Part shown: piece by piece, positions 25,026 through 33,238 of the stretch
Numbering within the stretch: position 1 is the stretch's first letter
How the letters are laid out: each line of letters opens with the position of its first letter
Position numbers and translations under genes: made by a program
The notes under the pieces: model-generated
What the model was told of the DNA's origin: nothing
Database searches by the model: none
What the model saw: only the letters and a program-made list of their open reading frames with translations
Assembly (NCBI RefSeq): GCF_007678255.1
Contig: NZ_VEED01000010.1
Span: 1 to 64,000 of the forward strand
DNA length: 64,000 nt
Source: Bacillus sp. X1(2014)
GTDB taxonomy: Bacteria > Bacillota > Bacilli > Bacillales_B > DSM-18226
Reading direction: 5' to 3'

Positions 25026-26537
25026 ATGAAAAAAATTACACTTATTTTAATCTTGTTATTACTTAATTCATCGCTTTCTGCACATGCGGCTGTTGAAAAG
25101 AAAGAACGGTTATGGCAGGATGAATCGGTTTATTCCATTATGGTTGATCGTTTCAACAATGGAGATCGGAATAATGATATTGATGTAAATACAAAAGATC
25201 CTTTGGTATATAATGGCGGAGATATCCAGGGAATTATTGATAAGTTAGATTACATACATGATATGGGGTTTACTGCGATTCGATTAAGTCCAATTTTTGA
25301 CAATACAAAAAATGGGTACCATGGATTTTGGGTAAAGGATTTTTATAAAGTTGATGAGCATTTTGGCACGATGAAATCGTTTCAAACGTTAGTAAAAGAA
25401 GCCCACAAACGAAAAATGAAGGTAATCATCGATTTTGTGACGAATAATGTAGCGGCGGATCATCCTTGGCTAAGTGATTCTAGCAAGCAGGAATGGTTTC
25501 ATGCAAAACAAGAGAAAGTATCTGGAGAGGAAAAACAGAAGGAACTTGAGCAAGGCTGGATTGATGGATTGCCCGATCTTAATCAGGACAACCCAGAAGT
25601 GAAAAAATACTTAGTAGATACAGCAAAATGGTGGATTCATAAAACAGATATTGATGGATTTAGTTTACCAGAAGTTAACTATGTTCCGGTCAGCTTTTGG
25701 ACCGACTTTTCAACTGAAGTAAAGAAGGGAAAGAAGGACTTTTTTCTATTAGGGGTACTGTCAAATAATACTCCTTTAGATGTACAAAAATATACAGGCG
25801 CGGGGATAGACAGTGTCGTTACTTATCCGTATAGTGAAAAGTTAAGAAAGGCATTTGCAAGTACGGATCAGTCCTTTAGCAGTCTGTACACGGATGTCGA
25901 CAATAATCAAAAATCTTTTTTAAGGGCTAATTTTTTGGATAATGAATATACATCAAGATTTACAAGTGATATTGTGGCAAAGAAACAATTTCCTGGATCA
26001 CGATGGAAAACAGCAATGTTGTATCTTTATACCACCCCAGGCATTCCTATCATTTATTATGGAACAGAAATTGCTTTAAATGGTGGAGGAATTCCTGATA
26101 ACCGCGGGCAAATGAGTTTCAGGGCTGAAAAGGAATTGATTGATTATATTACCAAGGTGGGTGAATTGAGGAATCAACTCCCATCCTTAACAAGAGGAAC
26201 AATGGAGACACTCTATGATCATAAGGGTATGGTTGTTTATAAACGTGTGTATAAAGGTGAAACCTCAATTATTGCGATCAATAATTCCAGTAAGTCCCAA
26301 AGTGTAGCATTAACAAATGAACAGATTAAAGATGGACAAGAACTGAGGGGGCTGCTGGGAGGAGATAAAGTAACAAGTAATGATAATAAATATATGATTA
26401 TTCTAGATCGGGATAATTCGGAAGTGTATGTTGCAACTGAAAAAAGCGGCATCAATTTTCCACTAATTACAGGGTTAGTTGTTGTTTACCTATTGTTTTT
26501 CTTATTTCTAATGAAATTAAGAAAAAATAAAAGATAA
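25026..26537 (+). CDS. Membrane-anchored GH13 alpha-amylase homologue lacking catalytic residues (pseudoenzyme)
   Basis: 503 residues. A signal peptide (1-22, cleavage near AHA) leads to a GH13 (beta/alpha)8 barrel, and a C-terminal membrane helix (about 478-496) ends in a basic tail, so the protein is displayed outside the cell. The fold markers SVYSIMVDRFNNGD, GFTAIRLSPIF and TPGIPIIYYGTE are clear. The three catalytic acids are lost: region II reads DGFSLPEV (Pro215 for nucleophile Asp, Ser213 for Arg), region III FLLGVLS (Val244 for Glu), region IV FLDNEYTSRF (Tyr308 for Asp). The frame is intact, so a non-enzymatic role such as glucan binding is inferred. Confidence 0.85.
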   Translation: MKKITLILILLLLNSSLSAHAAVEKKERLWQDESVYSIMVDRFNNGDRNNDIDVNTKDPLVYNGGDIQGIIDKLDYIHDMGFTAIRLSPIFDNTKNGYHGFWVKDFYKVDEHFGTMKSFQTLVKEAHKRKMKVIIDFVTNNVAADHPWLSDSSKQEWFHAKQEKVSGEEKQKELEQGWIDGLPDLNQDNPEVKKYLVDTAKWWIHKTDIDGFSLPEVNYVPVSFWTDFSTEVKKGKKDFFLLGVLSNNTPLDVQKYTGAGIDSVVTYPYSEKLRKAFASTDQSFSSLYTDVDNNQKSFLRANFLDNEYTSRFTSDIVAKKQFPGSRWKTAMLYLYTTPGIPIIYYGTEIALNGGGIPDNRGQMSFRAEKELIDYITKVGELRNQLPSLTRGTMETLYDHKGMVVYKRVYKGETSIIAINNSSKSQSVALTNEQIKDGQELRGLLGGDKVTSNDNKYMIILDRDNSEVYVATEKSGINFPLITGLVVVYLLFFLFLMKLRKNKR

Positions 26538-26565
26538 AATGTCGGGGGGCTTTCCCCGACATTTT
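26537..26565. terminator. Bidirectional terminator between the GH13 homologue and the SDR
   Basis: AAATGTCGGGG pairs with CCCCGACATTT (loop GGCTTT) and is followed by T residues; the genes are convergent. Confidence 0.85.
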
Positions 26566-26566
26566 T

Positions 26567-27439
26567 TTAGCCGTTAATAATTTCTCCACCATTTACATGA
26601 ATCATTTGCCCGCTAACATAAGAGGAGTCATCTGAGGCAAGAAATACATAGCTACCTGCTAGTTCATATGGCTGTCCTGCTCTACCCATTGCCGTATTTG
26701 AACCAAATGTAGCAACTTGATCTGCTGTAAAAGTCGAAGGAATCAGTGGTGTCCATATTGGACCCGGAGCCACACCGTTAACCCGAATCCCTTGAGGTGC
26801 AAGGGACAGTGCTAAAGAGCGGGTAAAGGAAACTATTGCTCCCTTGGTTGAAGAATAGTCCAATAATTGTTCATGCCCCTTGTAAGCCGTAATGGAGGCA
26901 GTATTAATAATCGATGCCCCCTGTTTTAAAAAAGGGAGAGCCATTTTTGTCATATAGAAAAAGGAGAAAATATTTGTACGGAATGTTTTTTCCAATTGTT
27001 GTGAAGTAATGGATAATAAACTTTTTTGCGGGTGTTGTTCCGCTGCATTATTGACAAGTATATCTAACCTGCCAAATTCAGAATGAATCTTATTCACGGT
27101 CTCTTTGCAGAAATCTTCACTGCCAATATCTCCAGAATAAAGGAGGCATCTACGCCCTTCCGCTTCAATTAATTGCTTTGTTTCTTTTGCATCTTGATGC
27201 TCTTCCAAATAAATAATCGCTACGTCTGCCCCTTCTTTGGCAAAATAAATAGCAACTGATTTGCCAATCCCACTGTCACCACCAGTAATAATCGCTGTTT
27301 TACCAGTTAATTTTCCACCTGGCTTATAATTAGGATCAACCGAAATGGGCAGAGGATTCATTTCACTTTCTATGCCGGGCTGATGATTTTGATGTTGTGC
27401 TGGAAACGTTTTCTTTTGTTGATTTTGATTGTTGCTCAT
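26567..27439 (-). CDS. Short-chain dehydrogenase/reductase (YhxC/YdaD/YhdF-like)
   Basis: 290 residues. Classical SDR with an N-terminal extension (1-45, Gln- and Pro-rich) before the NAD(P) motif TGGDSGIG (53-60). NNAA, the catalytic Ser in NTASITAY and YSSTK (YxxxK) are present, plus RVNGVAPGPIWTPL and YVSGQMIHVNGGE. The extension places it with stress-linked Bacillus SDRs such as YdaD (general stress protein 39), YhxC and YhdF. Substrate unknown. An ATG with AGGAGG-like GGAGGTTTT upstream supports the start. Confidence 0.85.
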   Translation of the reverse strand: MSNNQNQQKKTFPAQHQNHQPGIESEMNPLPISVDPNYKPGGKLTGKTAIITGGDSGIGKSVAIYFAKEGADVAIIYLEEHQDAKETKQLIEAEGRRCLLYSGDIGSEDFCKETVNKIHSEFGRLDILVNNAAEQHPQKSLLSITSQQLEKTFRTNIFSFFYMTKMALPFLKQGASIINTASITAYKGHEQLLDYSSTKGAIVSFTRSLALSLAPQGIRVNGVAPGPIWTPLIPSTFTADQVATFGSNTAMGRAGQPYELAGSYVFLASDDSSYVSGQMIHVNGGEIING

Positions 27440-27520
27440 TACCTAAAACCTCCAAGTGTTTACTCCTTATTAGTTTTAGATAAATGGGTCAAATTATGAA
27501 AAATAATGATAATAAAAAAA

Positions 27521-27546
27521 GCGAAAGGATTTTACCATCCTTCCGC
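27521..27546 (-). terminator. Terminator of yajQ
   Basis: GCGGAAGGAT pairs with ATCCTTTCGC on the minus strand, followed by seven T. Confidence 0.75.
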
Positions 27547-27555
27547 CGTTTTTAT

Positions 27556-28053
27556 TCATCGATAATTTATAAATTGGACATCCACTGTTAAGTCAGCTTC
27601 ACGCACAAGGGAGATTATTTTTTGTAAATCATCCCGGTTTTTACCGCTTACACGCACTTGGTCATCCTGAACCTGACTTTTCACTTTGACGCCGCTATTT
27701 TTAATAATGGTATTAATTTTTTTTGCATTTTCTTTATCAATCCCTTGAACCATTTTAGCACGTTGACGAACGGTTCCACCGGATGCTCCTTCGACTTTAC
27801 CGTAGTCCAGATTCCTTACTGGAACTCCACGTTTTATTAATTTGCTAAATAAAACATCCTTTAGTTGGTCCATTTTATATTCATCATCGGATACAAGCAC
27901 TAGTTCTTCTTTATCTTTATCAAGTGAGACTTCACTTTTGCTGCCTTTAAAATCATAACGTGTACCAATTTCCTTCATTGTTTGGGCAATCGCATTTGAT
28001 ACTTCTGATAAGTCAACTTGAGATACAATATCAAATGAGCTATCTTTTGACAT
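27556..28053 (-). CDS. yitK: YajQ family nucleotide-binding protein (YitK)
   Basis: 165 residues of the UPF0234/YajQ family, two ferredoxin-like domains. Starts [20 protein letters not shown] with RYDFKGS and ends [11 protein letters not shown]; the [18 protein letters not shown] segment is the conserved centre. YajQ proteins bind nucleotides; a cyclic-di-GMP-binding homologue is reported in Xanthomonas, but this is not established for Bacillus. It is divergent from cvfB (yitL), as in B. subtilis. Confidence 0.88.
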   Translation of the reverse strand: MSKDSSFDIVSQVDLSEVSNAIAQTMKEIGTRYDFKGSKSEVSLDKDKEELVLVSDDEYKMDQLKDVLFSKLIKRGVPVRNLDYGKVEGASGGTVRQRAKMVQGIDKENAKKINTIIKNSGVKVKSQVQDDQVRVSGKNRDDLQKIISLVREADLTVDVQFINYR

Positions 28054-28245
28054 AACAAAACCTCCATTTTATTAACAATATCTTAAAATCACGCTTGAAG
28101 AAAGTTTCCCTTTATGGGTACATTATAGTAAAATATAGCAGTTCAAACAACTATTTGAAGAGGAAGCGTCCGTTCCGTACATATGGAATGGAGTGCTCGG
28201 AATGAACTTAACTAATTCTCCGTGAGTAGAAAAGAGGAGCTATAT

Positions 28246-29109
28246 ATGTCTTTAAATGAATTAATCGGTCAAACCACCACATTAACTGTAGCTAGGAAAG
28301 CTTCGTTTGGGTATTTTTTAACAGATGGTAATGAAGATGTATTACTTCATTTTAATCAAGCCCATCAAGAATTTGAAGAAAATGATCAAGTTGAGGTTTT
28401 TCTTTATGTTGATTCAGAAGGTCGAATCTCTGCTTCAACCAATATTCCAGATGTAGCGATTGGACATTATGCTTGGGTAAAGGTTACAGACTCAAATCCA
28501 AGGATTGGTGTCTTTTTAAATATTGGGCTTCCCAAGGATATCTTGTTAGGTATTGATGATTTGCCTGTACATAAATCCGTCTGGCCACAGCCTGGAGACT
28601 TAGTCTATATTACTTTAAAGCTAAGCAACAATTATCTCCTATACGCAAAACTGGCCACGGACCCAGTGATTGAATCTATTTCTGTAAAAGCAACAAGAGC
28701 AAATTTTAATAAAAATGTGCAAGGTCATATTTACCGAACAGCCAAAGTCGGCAGTTGGATTTACACTATAGAAGGTTTTAAAGGATTCATTCATGAGTCA
28801 CAAAGACAACAAGAACCGCGGATTGGAGAAAAGGTTGAAGGTAGGATTATTGATGTAAAAGAAGATGGTACAATCAATGTTTCCTTGCTGGCAAGAAAAG
28901 AGGAAACGCAAGATATTGATGCGGAACGGATTTATGAGTATTTGATGAGCAGAAATGGTGCCATGCCATATAACGATAAAAGCATGCCTGAAGATATAAA
29001 AGATCGATTCAACCTTAGTAAAGGTGCCTTTAAACGTGCGCTTGGTAAACTTATGAAAGAGGGCAGAGTATACCAAGAGGGCAGCTGGACCTACGTAAAG
29101 AAAGATTAA
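28246..29109 (+). CDS. cvfB: S1-domain RNA-binding protein CvfB (YitL)
   Basis: 287 residues. Tandem S1-like OB domains (MSLNELIGQTTTLTVARKASFG..., then EKVEGRIIDVKEDGTINVSL) followed by a C-terminal winged helix (RIYEYLMSRNGAMPYNDKSMPEDIKDRF, FKRALGKLMKEGRVYQ). Staphylococcal CvfB binds RNA and influences virulence-gene expression. ATG 28246 with GAGGAG upstream is chosen over a GTG eight codons earlier that contains the ribosome site itself. Cytoplasmic. Monocistronic or with the following 43-residue gene. Confidence 0.88.
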   Translation: MSLNELIGQTTTLTVARKASFGYFLTDGNEDVLLHFNQAHQEFEENDQVEVFLYVDSEGRISASTNIPDVAIGHYAWVKVTDSNPRIGVFLNIGLPKDILLGIDDLPVHKSVWPQPGDLVYITLKLSNNYLLYAKLATDPVIESISVKATRANFNKNVQGHIYRTAKVGSWIYTIEGFKGFIHESQRQQEPRIGEKVEGRIIDVKEDGTINVSLLARKEETQDIDAERIYEYLMSRNGAMPYNDKSMPEDIKDRFNLSKGAFKRALGKLMKEGRVYQEGSWTYVKKD

Positions 29110-29175
29110 TGTTTTTACATACTCTTTTCAAATTGACAGAAACTAAATGTGAATCTATTTGAAAGGGGTAAGTTT

Positions 29176-29307
29176 ATGCCGCATACTTCAGACAACGATA
29201 AAAAAGCGAAAGACAACAATGCCCTTCGCCATGAAAAGAATATGATGCGCGAAAAAAATCGTCAAGCAGGAAAAAATCAATACTCCAAGAAGACGGACCA
29301 TAAATAG
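29176..29307 (+). CDS. Small hydrophilic protein (DUF3941-like)
   Basis: 43 residues, MPHTSDNDKKAKDNNALRHE and then KNMMREKNRQAGKNQYSKKTDHK: extremely charged, no hydrophobic core, probably disordered. The pattern (TSDN-KK...N-L-EKN-REKNR-GK-QYSKKTDH) resembles short Bacillus DUF3941 proteins. GAAAGGGG lies about 8 nt upstream of the ATG. It is followed at once by a terminator shared with convergent degV. Function unknown. Confidence 0.65.
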   Translation: MPHTSDNDKKAKDNNALRHEKNMMREKNRQAGKNQYSKKTDHK

Positions 29308-29314
29308 AGTAATG

Positions 29315-29350
29315 AAAAATGAGTGAGGTGTTTATACCCCACTCATTTTT
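29315..29350. terminator. Bidirectional terminator between the DUF3941 gene and degV
   Basis: AAAAATGAGTG pairs with CACTCATTTTT, followed by further T residues. Confidence 0.8.
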
Positions 29351-30216
29351 TAATTTGATGAAGGCAGTTCATTTAAAAAGAAAATGGAAATGGTACCAGC
29401 ACCTGTATGGGACCCGATAGCAGAACCGATTGAAGTCATAAAAACTTCGACCGGACGGAATTCTTCTTCAATCATTGCTTTCATTTCTGTAGCGTTTTCT
29501 TCACAATCCGCGTGGCTAATTCCAATGACTTGGTTATCCATATCAGCGCCGCGGTCCTTCATAATTTCGATGATGCGCCGCATCACTTTTTTCTTACCGC
29601 GTATTTTTTCGATTGGGACAAGTCTCCCATCCTCTACATTGAGGATAGGCTTAATATTCAATAAACCTCCTAGAAAAGCAGAGGCTTTGGATACACGCCC
29701 TCCCTTCGCTAAATAATCTAAATCTTCTACCGTAAAAAGATGTTCCATATGAGAACTTCTAATTAGCACATCTTCTAATATCTTTTCTTTTTCAATATTT
29801 TTAGCAGCAAGAACCGCTGCTTCACGAACCACTAGACCAATTCCAAGCGAAGCACATTTGGTATCGACAATTGTTAAATTAAAATTTGGATATTTTTCCT
29901 TCACTTGGTCAAGAATCATAACAGCAGTAGAATATGTACCAGATAATTCTGAAGAAAAGGCTATGTATATCCCGTCTTCACCTTTTTCTGCCATTTCGGT
30001 AAATACTTCCTCGAACAAAAGAGGGGAGACTTGGGATGTTTTTGGAACAATTCCACTACGAATTGCTTCATATACAGTGTTAGGATCAATTGATTTTACA
30101 TCTTCATATTCTTTGCCATTAATCTCAACTTTTAAAGGAAATAAAGTCACATGGTGCTCTTCATAAAAACTTTTTGGTAAATCGCATGCGCTATCAGCTA
30201 GTATTCGTACCTGCAT
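29350..30216 (-). CDS. yitS: DegV family fatty-acid-binding protein (YitS)
   Basis: 288 residues. DegV fold: RILADSACDLP at the start, a TSQVSPLLFEE block, FSSELSGTYSTAV and the AKGGRVSKASAFLGGLLNIKPIL segment that lines the fatty-acid site. FakB-type DegV proteins present fatty acids to the kinase FakA. ATG 30216 is chosen because AGGTGA lies 6 nt upstream; the GTG nine bases earlier overlaps it. Position between yitL and yitT agrees with B. subtilis yitS. Confidence 0.87.
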   Translation of the reverse strand: MQVRILADSACDLPKSFYEEHHVTLFPLKVEINGKEYEDVKSIDPNTVYEAIRSGIVPKTSQVSPLLFEEVFTEMAEKGEDGIYIAFSSELSGTYSTAVMILDQVKEKYPNFNLTIVDTKCASLGIGLVVREAAVLAAKNIEKEKILEDVLIRSSHMEHLFTVEDLDYLAKGGRVSKASAFLGGLLNIKPILNVEDGRLVPIEKIRGKKKVMRRIIEIMKDRGADMDNQVIGISHADCEENATEMKAMIEEEFRPVEVFMTSIGSAIGSHTGAGTISIFFLNELPSSN

Positions 30217-30340
30217 ATAGCTCACCTGCTTTCAAACTATTTATAGTTTCAGTTTATCGGTTTCACAATAAAAATACAATTATCTATCACAGAAAACGTT
30301 TCAACGGATTCATATTCTCTCAGGTAAAGGGGTAATAGAT

Positions 30341-31183
30341 ATGATTTGGCTCCAGATAAAGAAGCTAGGAGTGGTTGCAGCGGGTTCCTTGTTAGGTGCC
30401 TTAGCGATGAATTTATTTTTGGTACCTGCAAATATTTACTCAAGTGGATTTACAGGAATAGCCCAATTACTTTCAAAGGTGTTAAGTGACTATACACCAA
30501 TACATGTGTCTCTAGGATTTTTATTATTATTACTAAACATTCCTGTGGCTATTTTAGGATGGAAAAAGGTAGGAAAGTCTTTTACAGTCTACAGCTTCAT
30601 TAGCGTTGCACTGTCTTCGTTATTTTTGATACTCATCCCAATTAAACAGGTTTCAAATGATATCCTTCTAAATGCAGTTTTTGGTGGTGTCATCCAAGCC
30701 GTTGGCGTTGGGATTACGTTGAAATGGGGAGCTTCAACGGGCGGTGTAGATATCATTGCAATGGTTTTATCGAGAATGAAAGACAAGCCGATCGGACCTT
30801 ATATGTTGGTCATAAATGGAGTGATTATTTTAACAGCTGGATTTTTGTATGGCTGGGAAAAAGCTCTTTATACGCTTGTTACTTTATATACTTCGACAAG
30901 GGTGATTGACGCCATCCATACAAGGCATGCAAAACTTACTGCAATGATTATTACCAAAAAGGCAGATGTAATGAAAAAAGCCATACAAGAAAAACTTGTA
31001 AGAGGAATCACGATCCTTCCTGCCAAAGGAGCATTTTCAAACGAAGCTAGAGAAATGTTAATGGTTGTCATTACACGATACGAACTTTTTGATTTGGAAA
31101 GAATCCTTAAGGAAGTGGATCCTAATGCCTTTACGAATATAATTCAAACCACCAATATCTATGGATTTTTTCGCAAAGAATAA
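30341..31183 (+). CDS. yitT: YitT family membrane protein (DUF161/DUF2179)
   Basis: 280 residues: five or six membrane helices (about 10-180) then a cytoplasmic DUF2179 domain (HAKLTAMIITKKADVMKKAI...GITILPAKGAFSNEAREMLMVVITRYEL). The paired glycine motifs GFTGIAQLLS and GASTGGVDIIAM are typical. The family is widespread in Firmicutes and its transport substrate is not known. GGTAAAGGGG precedes the ATG. A strong terminator follows. Confidence 0.88.
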   Translation: MIWLQIKKLGVVAAGSLLGALAMNLFLVPANIYSSGFTGIAQLLSKVLSDYTPIHVSLGFLLLLLNIPVAILGWKKVGKSFTVYSFISVALSSLFLILIPIKQVSNDILLNAVFGGVIQAVGVGITLKWGASTGGVDIIAMVLSRMKDKPIGPYMLVINGVIILTAGFLYGWEKALYTLVTLYTSTRVIDAIHTRHAKLTAMIITKKADVMKKAIQEKLVRGITILPAKGAFSNEAREMLMVVITRYELFDLERILKEVDPNAFTNIIQTTNIYGFFRKE

Positions 31184-31187
31184 CGCA

Positions 31188-31219
31188 AAAAGCGGAAGCG
31201 ACAAGGCGCTTCCGCTTTT
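31188..31219. terminator. Terminator between yitT and the DUF3813 gene
   Basis: A 13-bp perfect stem (31188-31200 with 31207-31219, loop ACAAGG), A- and T-flanked; the genes are convergent. Confidence 0.85.
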
Positions 31220-31223
31220 CGGG

Positions 31224-31409
31224 TTAAGACAGTTGTTCAAGCTCTTGTTGCATTTGTTGGAGCTGTGCTTGCTCTGCTACAGTGGAATTTGCATAAGCAG
31301 AACTTAATGCATTTTTTGCTTTCGCCACAGCAGAATCAAGTTCAGCAGGGTTGGCCGATTTCGCCATTTCAACAAATCTTCGTGCTTCTTGGAACAATTG
31401 GTTTCCCAT
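31224..31409 (-). CDS. DUF3813 small protein
   Basis: 61 residues, MGNQLFQEARRFVEMAKSA then an Ala/Gln-rich helical stretch (AKAKNALSSAYANST, AQLQQMQQELEQLS). This matches the DUF3813 family of short helical Bacillus proteins. GGAGG, 8 nt upstream of the ATG, lies inside the last codons of the preceding small gene, so translation is likely coupled. Function unknown. Confidence 0.7.
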   Translation of the reverse strand: MGNQLFQEARRFVEMAKSANPAELDSAVAKAKNALSSAYANSTVAEQAQLQQMQQELEQLS

Positions 31410-31410
31410 T

Positions 31411-31563
31411 TTATATTCCTCCAAGCGAGGATTCTTGCACATTGGCCATTTTCTGAGCTTCCGCTTCAGCATAGGTCATGTGGTAGGGAATACGTTCCGC
31501 ATGTTTACTGACCGTATCCACTCCTTGCTGGACAAAGCGTTTTGATTTGTTTCGTTTACCCAT
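31411..31563 (-). CDS. Unrecognised 50-residue protein
   Basis: MGKRNKSKRFVQQGVDTVSK and then HAERIPYHMTYAEAEAQKMA, ending ESSLGGI. Basic N-terminus, no membrane segment. GGAGGG is about 7 nt upstream of ATG 31563, and its stop is 1 nt from the start of the DUF3813 gene, whose ribosome site it encodes. These spacings argue for a real gene; I do not recognise the family. Confidence 0.6.
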   Translation of the reverse strand: MGKRNKSKRFVQQGVDTVSKHAERIPYHMTYAEAEAQKMANVQESSLGGI

Positions 31564-31674
31564 TCGAATCCCTCCAATATGCTCAAGGCTCATTTTGAAA
31601 CAGCATTGCTGCCTCAGAATATAGTATGTACAAAAATGAGGACGTTCATTTAGGTAAACACTGGCGAATGGATG

Positions 31675-32487
31675 TTATAATTTTATATTTAACAAATTTG
31701 CCAAATATTGTCCTACTCCATCTTCTTCGTTACTTAAAGTAACGTCATTTGCAATGTTCTTTACTTTATCAATGGCATTTCCCATGGCAATCCCATGACC
31801 AGCATATTCAAGCATTTCTAGATCGTTGTCTTCGTCGCCAAATGCAATCACTCTTTCCGCAGGGATATTATAATAATCGGAAGCCTTTTTCAATCCAACA
31901 GCCTTATTTAAGCCAGACTTAATTATTTCAACCACATGCCATGGTGCTGCCCAACTGCGATGGTCAATAACTTCCGCATGGACTGCAGATAAATGATCGC
32001 GTATTATATTTAATTGATCTTCTTCTGTATGAACTAACAAACTTGTAGGTGAATCCTTTAAATAATCGGCTAAATCTCCAGTCGTGATGTTAGGGTTTCC
32101 AAAATTAAAAATGTCTAAAAGCTTTTCATCATGATAGTGAAAATAGACATCATCGATTACTTCCGCGATAATATTATGAAAATGAAAGCTTCTACACGCT
32201 TCAACTATTTCGTGCGCAACCTTGATATCAAGTGGTTCGTGATAACCCCAGCCGGGCTTTCCGGGATAATGCATAAACGCACCATTGAAATTGACAATTG
32301 GTGTGTCTAAATTCAATTCACGATAATACATTTCACAGGAACGAAAAGGCCTGCCCGTTGCAATCATGACGATATGTCCTAATTCTCTTGCCTTTTTAAT
32401 AATTTCTTTTGTTTTTAAAGATATCGTCTTATCATCTTTCAATAAAGTTCCATCTAAATCTAATGCAATTAAGTGTCTATTTGCCAT
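31675..32487 (-). CDS. yitU: HAD superfamily Cof-type phosphatase (YitU)
   Basis: 270 residues. Motif I DLDGTLLKDD (Asp10 nucleophile, Asp12), motif II ATGR, a C2-type cap, motif III Lys in SGLNKAVGLKKA and motif IV FGDEDNDLEML. Cof-type enzymes dephosphorylate small phosphorylated metabolites such as FMN or sugar phosphates. ATG 32487 is chosen because AAGGAG lies 5 nt upstream. Position matches B. subtilis yitU. Substrate not deducible. Confidence 0.87.
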   Translation of the reverse strand: MANRHLIALDLDGTLLKDDKTISLKTKEIIKKARELGHIVMIATGRPFRSCEMYYRELNLDTPIVNFNGAFMHYPGKPGWGYHEPLDIKVAHEIVEACRSFHFHNIIAEVIDDVYFHYHDEKLLDIFNFGNPNITTGDLADYLKDSPTSLLVHTEEDQLNIIRDHLSAVHAEVIDHRSWAAPWHVVEIIKSGLNKAVGLKKASDYYNIPAERVIAFGDEDNDLEMLEYAGHGIAMGNAIDKVKNIANDVTLSNEEDGVGQYLANLLNIKL

Positions 32488-32769
32488 AAGAACTCCTTCT
32501 AATAATAATTTCATCACGAATAATGATGGTTGCTTTAGGAAAAAAATTATATTCGTGATACACTCTAATATAAATATAGCTGTTTCCTGTAACTTTTATT
32601 ATTTCTATATTCACTATGTTAACAATTTTATAACGAAACTGTAAAAAAATTCACACCAAAAGGTATAAAAAAACTATATACTTTTTTTTGTGAAGTCTCA
32701 ATTTTAAGGAAAATAAAGTTATTTGCTATAATAAATTTAGGACCAAGACATTTGAGGAGTGGAATAAAA

Positions 32770-33078
32770 ATGAATGAAGAGTTAAAAGAAAATATATTAG
32801 GCGCGTTAGAGTTAGTTATTGACCCAGAACTTGGAGTAGACATCGTAAATTTAGGGTTAGTATATGATACGGAAATGGATGATGAAGGGAATGTAACCAT
32901 TACGATGACATTAACATCAATGGGCTGCCCGCTTGCTGGTACGATTGTGGACCAAGTTAAACGAGCATTGGCTGATATTCCAGAAATCAAAGAGGTCGAA
33001 GTAAATATTGTATTCAATCCTCCTTGGAATAAAGATATGATGTCACGCTATGCGAAAATTGCCTTAGGAATTCGCTAA
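32770..33078 (+). CDS. yitW: DUF59/MIP18 family metal-sulfur cluster assembly factor (YitW)
   Basis: 102 residues, single DUF59 domain: ALELVIDPELGVDIVNLGLVY, MTLTSMGCPL with conserved Cys53, and VNIVFNPPWNKDMMS. Relatives (SufT, PaaD, MIP18) mature Fe-S proteins. ATG 32770 has GAGGAG 8 nt upstream. It sits next to an Fe-S-rich anaerobic island, but a direct link is only inferred. A terminator follows at once. Confidence 0.87.
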   Translation: MNEELKENILGALELVIDPELGVDIVNLGLVYDTEMDDEGNVTITMTLTSMGCPLAGTIVDQVKRALADIPEIKEVEVNIVFNPPWNKDMMSRYAKIALGIR

Positions 33079-33107
33079 AAACAGCAGAACTTTTCTGCTG
33101 TTTTTTT
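33078..33107 (+). terminator. Terminator of yitW
   Basis: AAAACAGCAGA pairs with TCTGCTGTTTT, followed by T residues. Confidence 0.85.
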
Positions 33108-33142
33108 ATCCTTCACTTTTCAGACATATTTATGGGCCAGAA

Positions 33143-33185
33143 TGTGAGATAGTTCACTTTTTTCTTACATAAACACCTTTATAAT
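33143..33185 (+). promoter_or_regulatory. Fnr-activated promoter of the radical SAM gene
   Basis: TGTGA-GATAGT-TCACT (33143-33158) matches the B. subtilis Fnr box TGTGA-N6-TCACT perfectly. A TATAAT -10 lies at 33180-33185, so with a start near 33192 the box is centred at about -41.5, the class II activation position. Confidence 0.8.
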
Positions 33186-33238
33186 ACAGGTTAATAAGGC
33201 TATTTGATTAAAAGCCAGTATTAGGAGGCACATTCAAT

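Noticed and set aside
32628..33017. 129-codon frame antisense to yitW
   Set aside because: Ser/Pro/Phe-rich shadow of the DUF59 gene.
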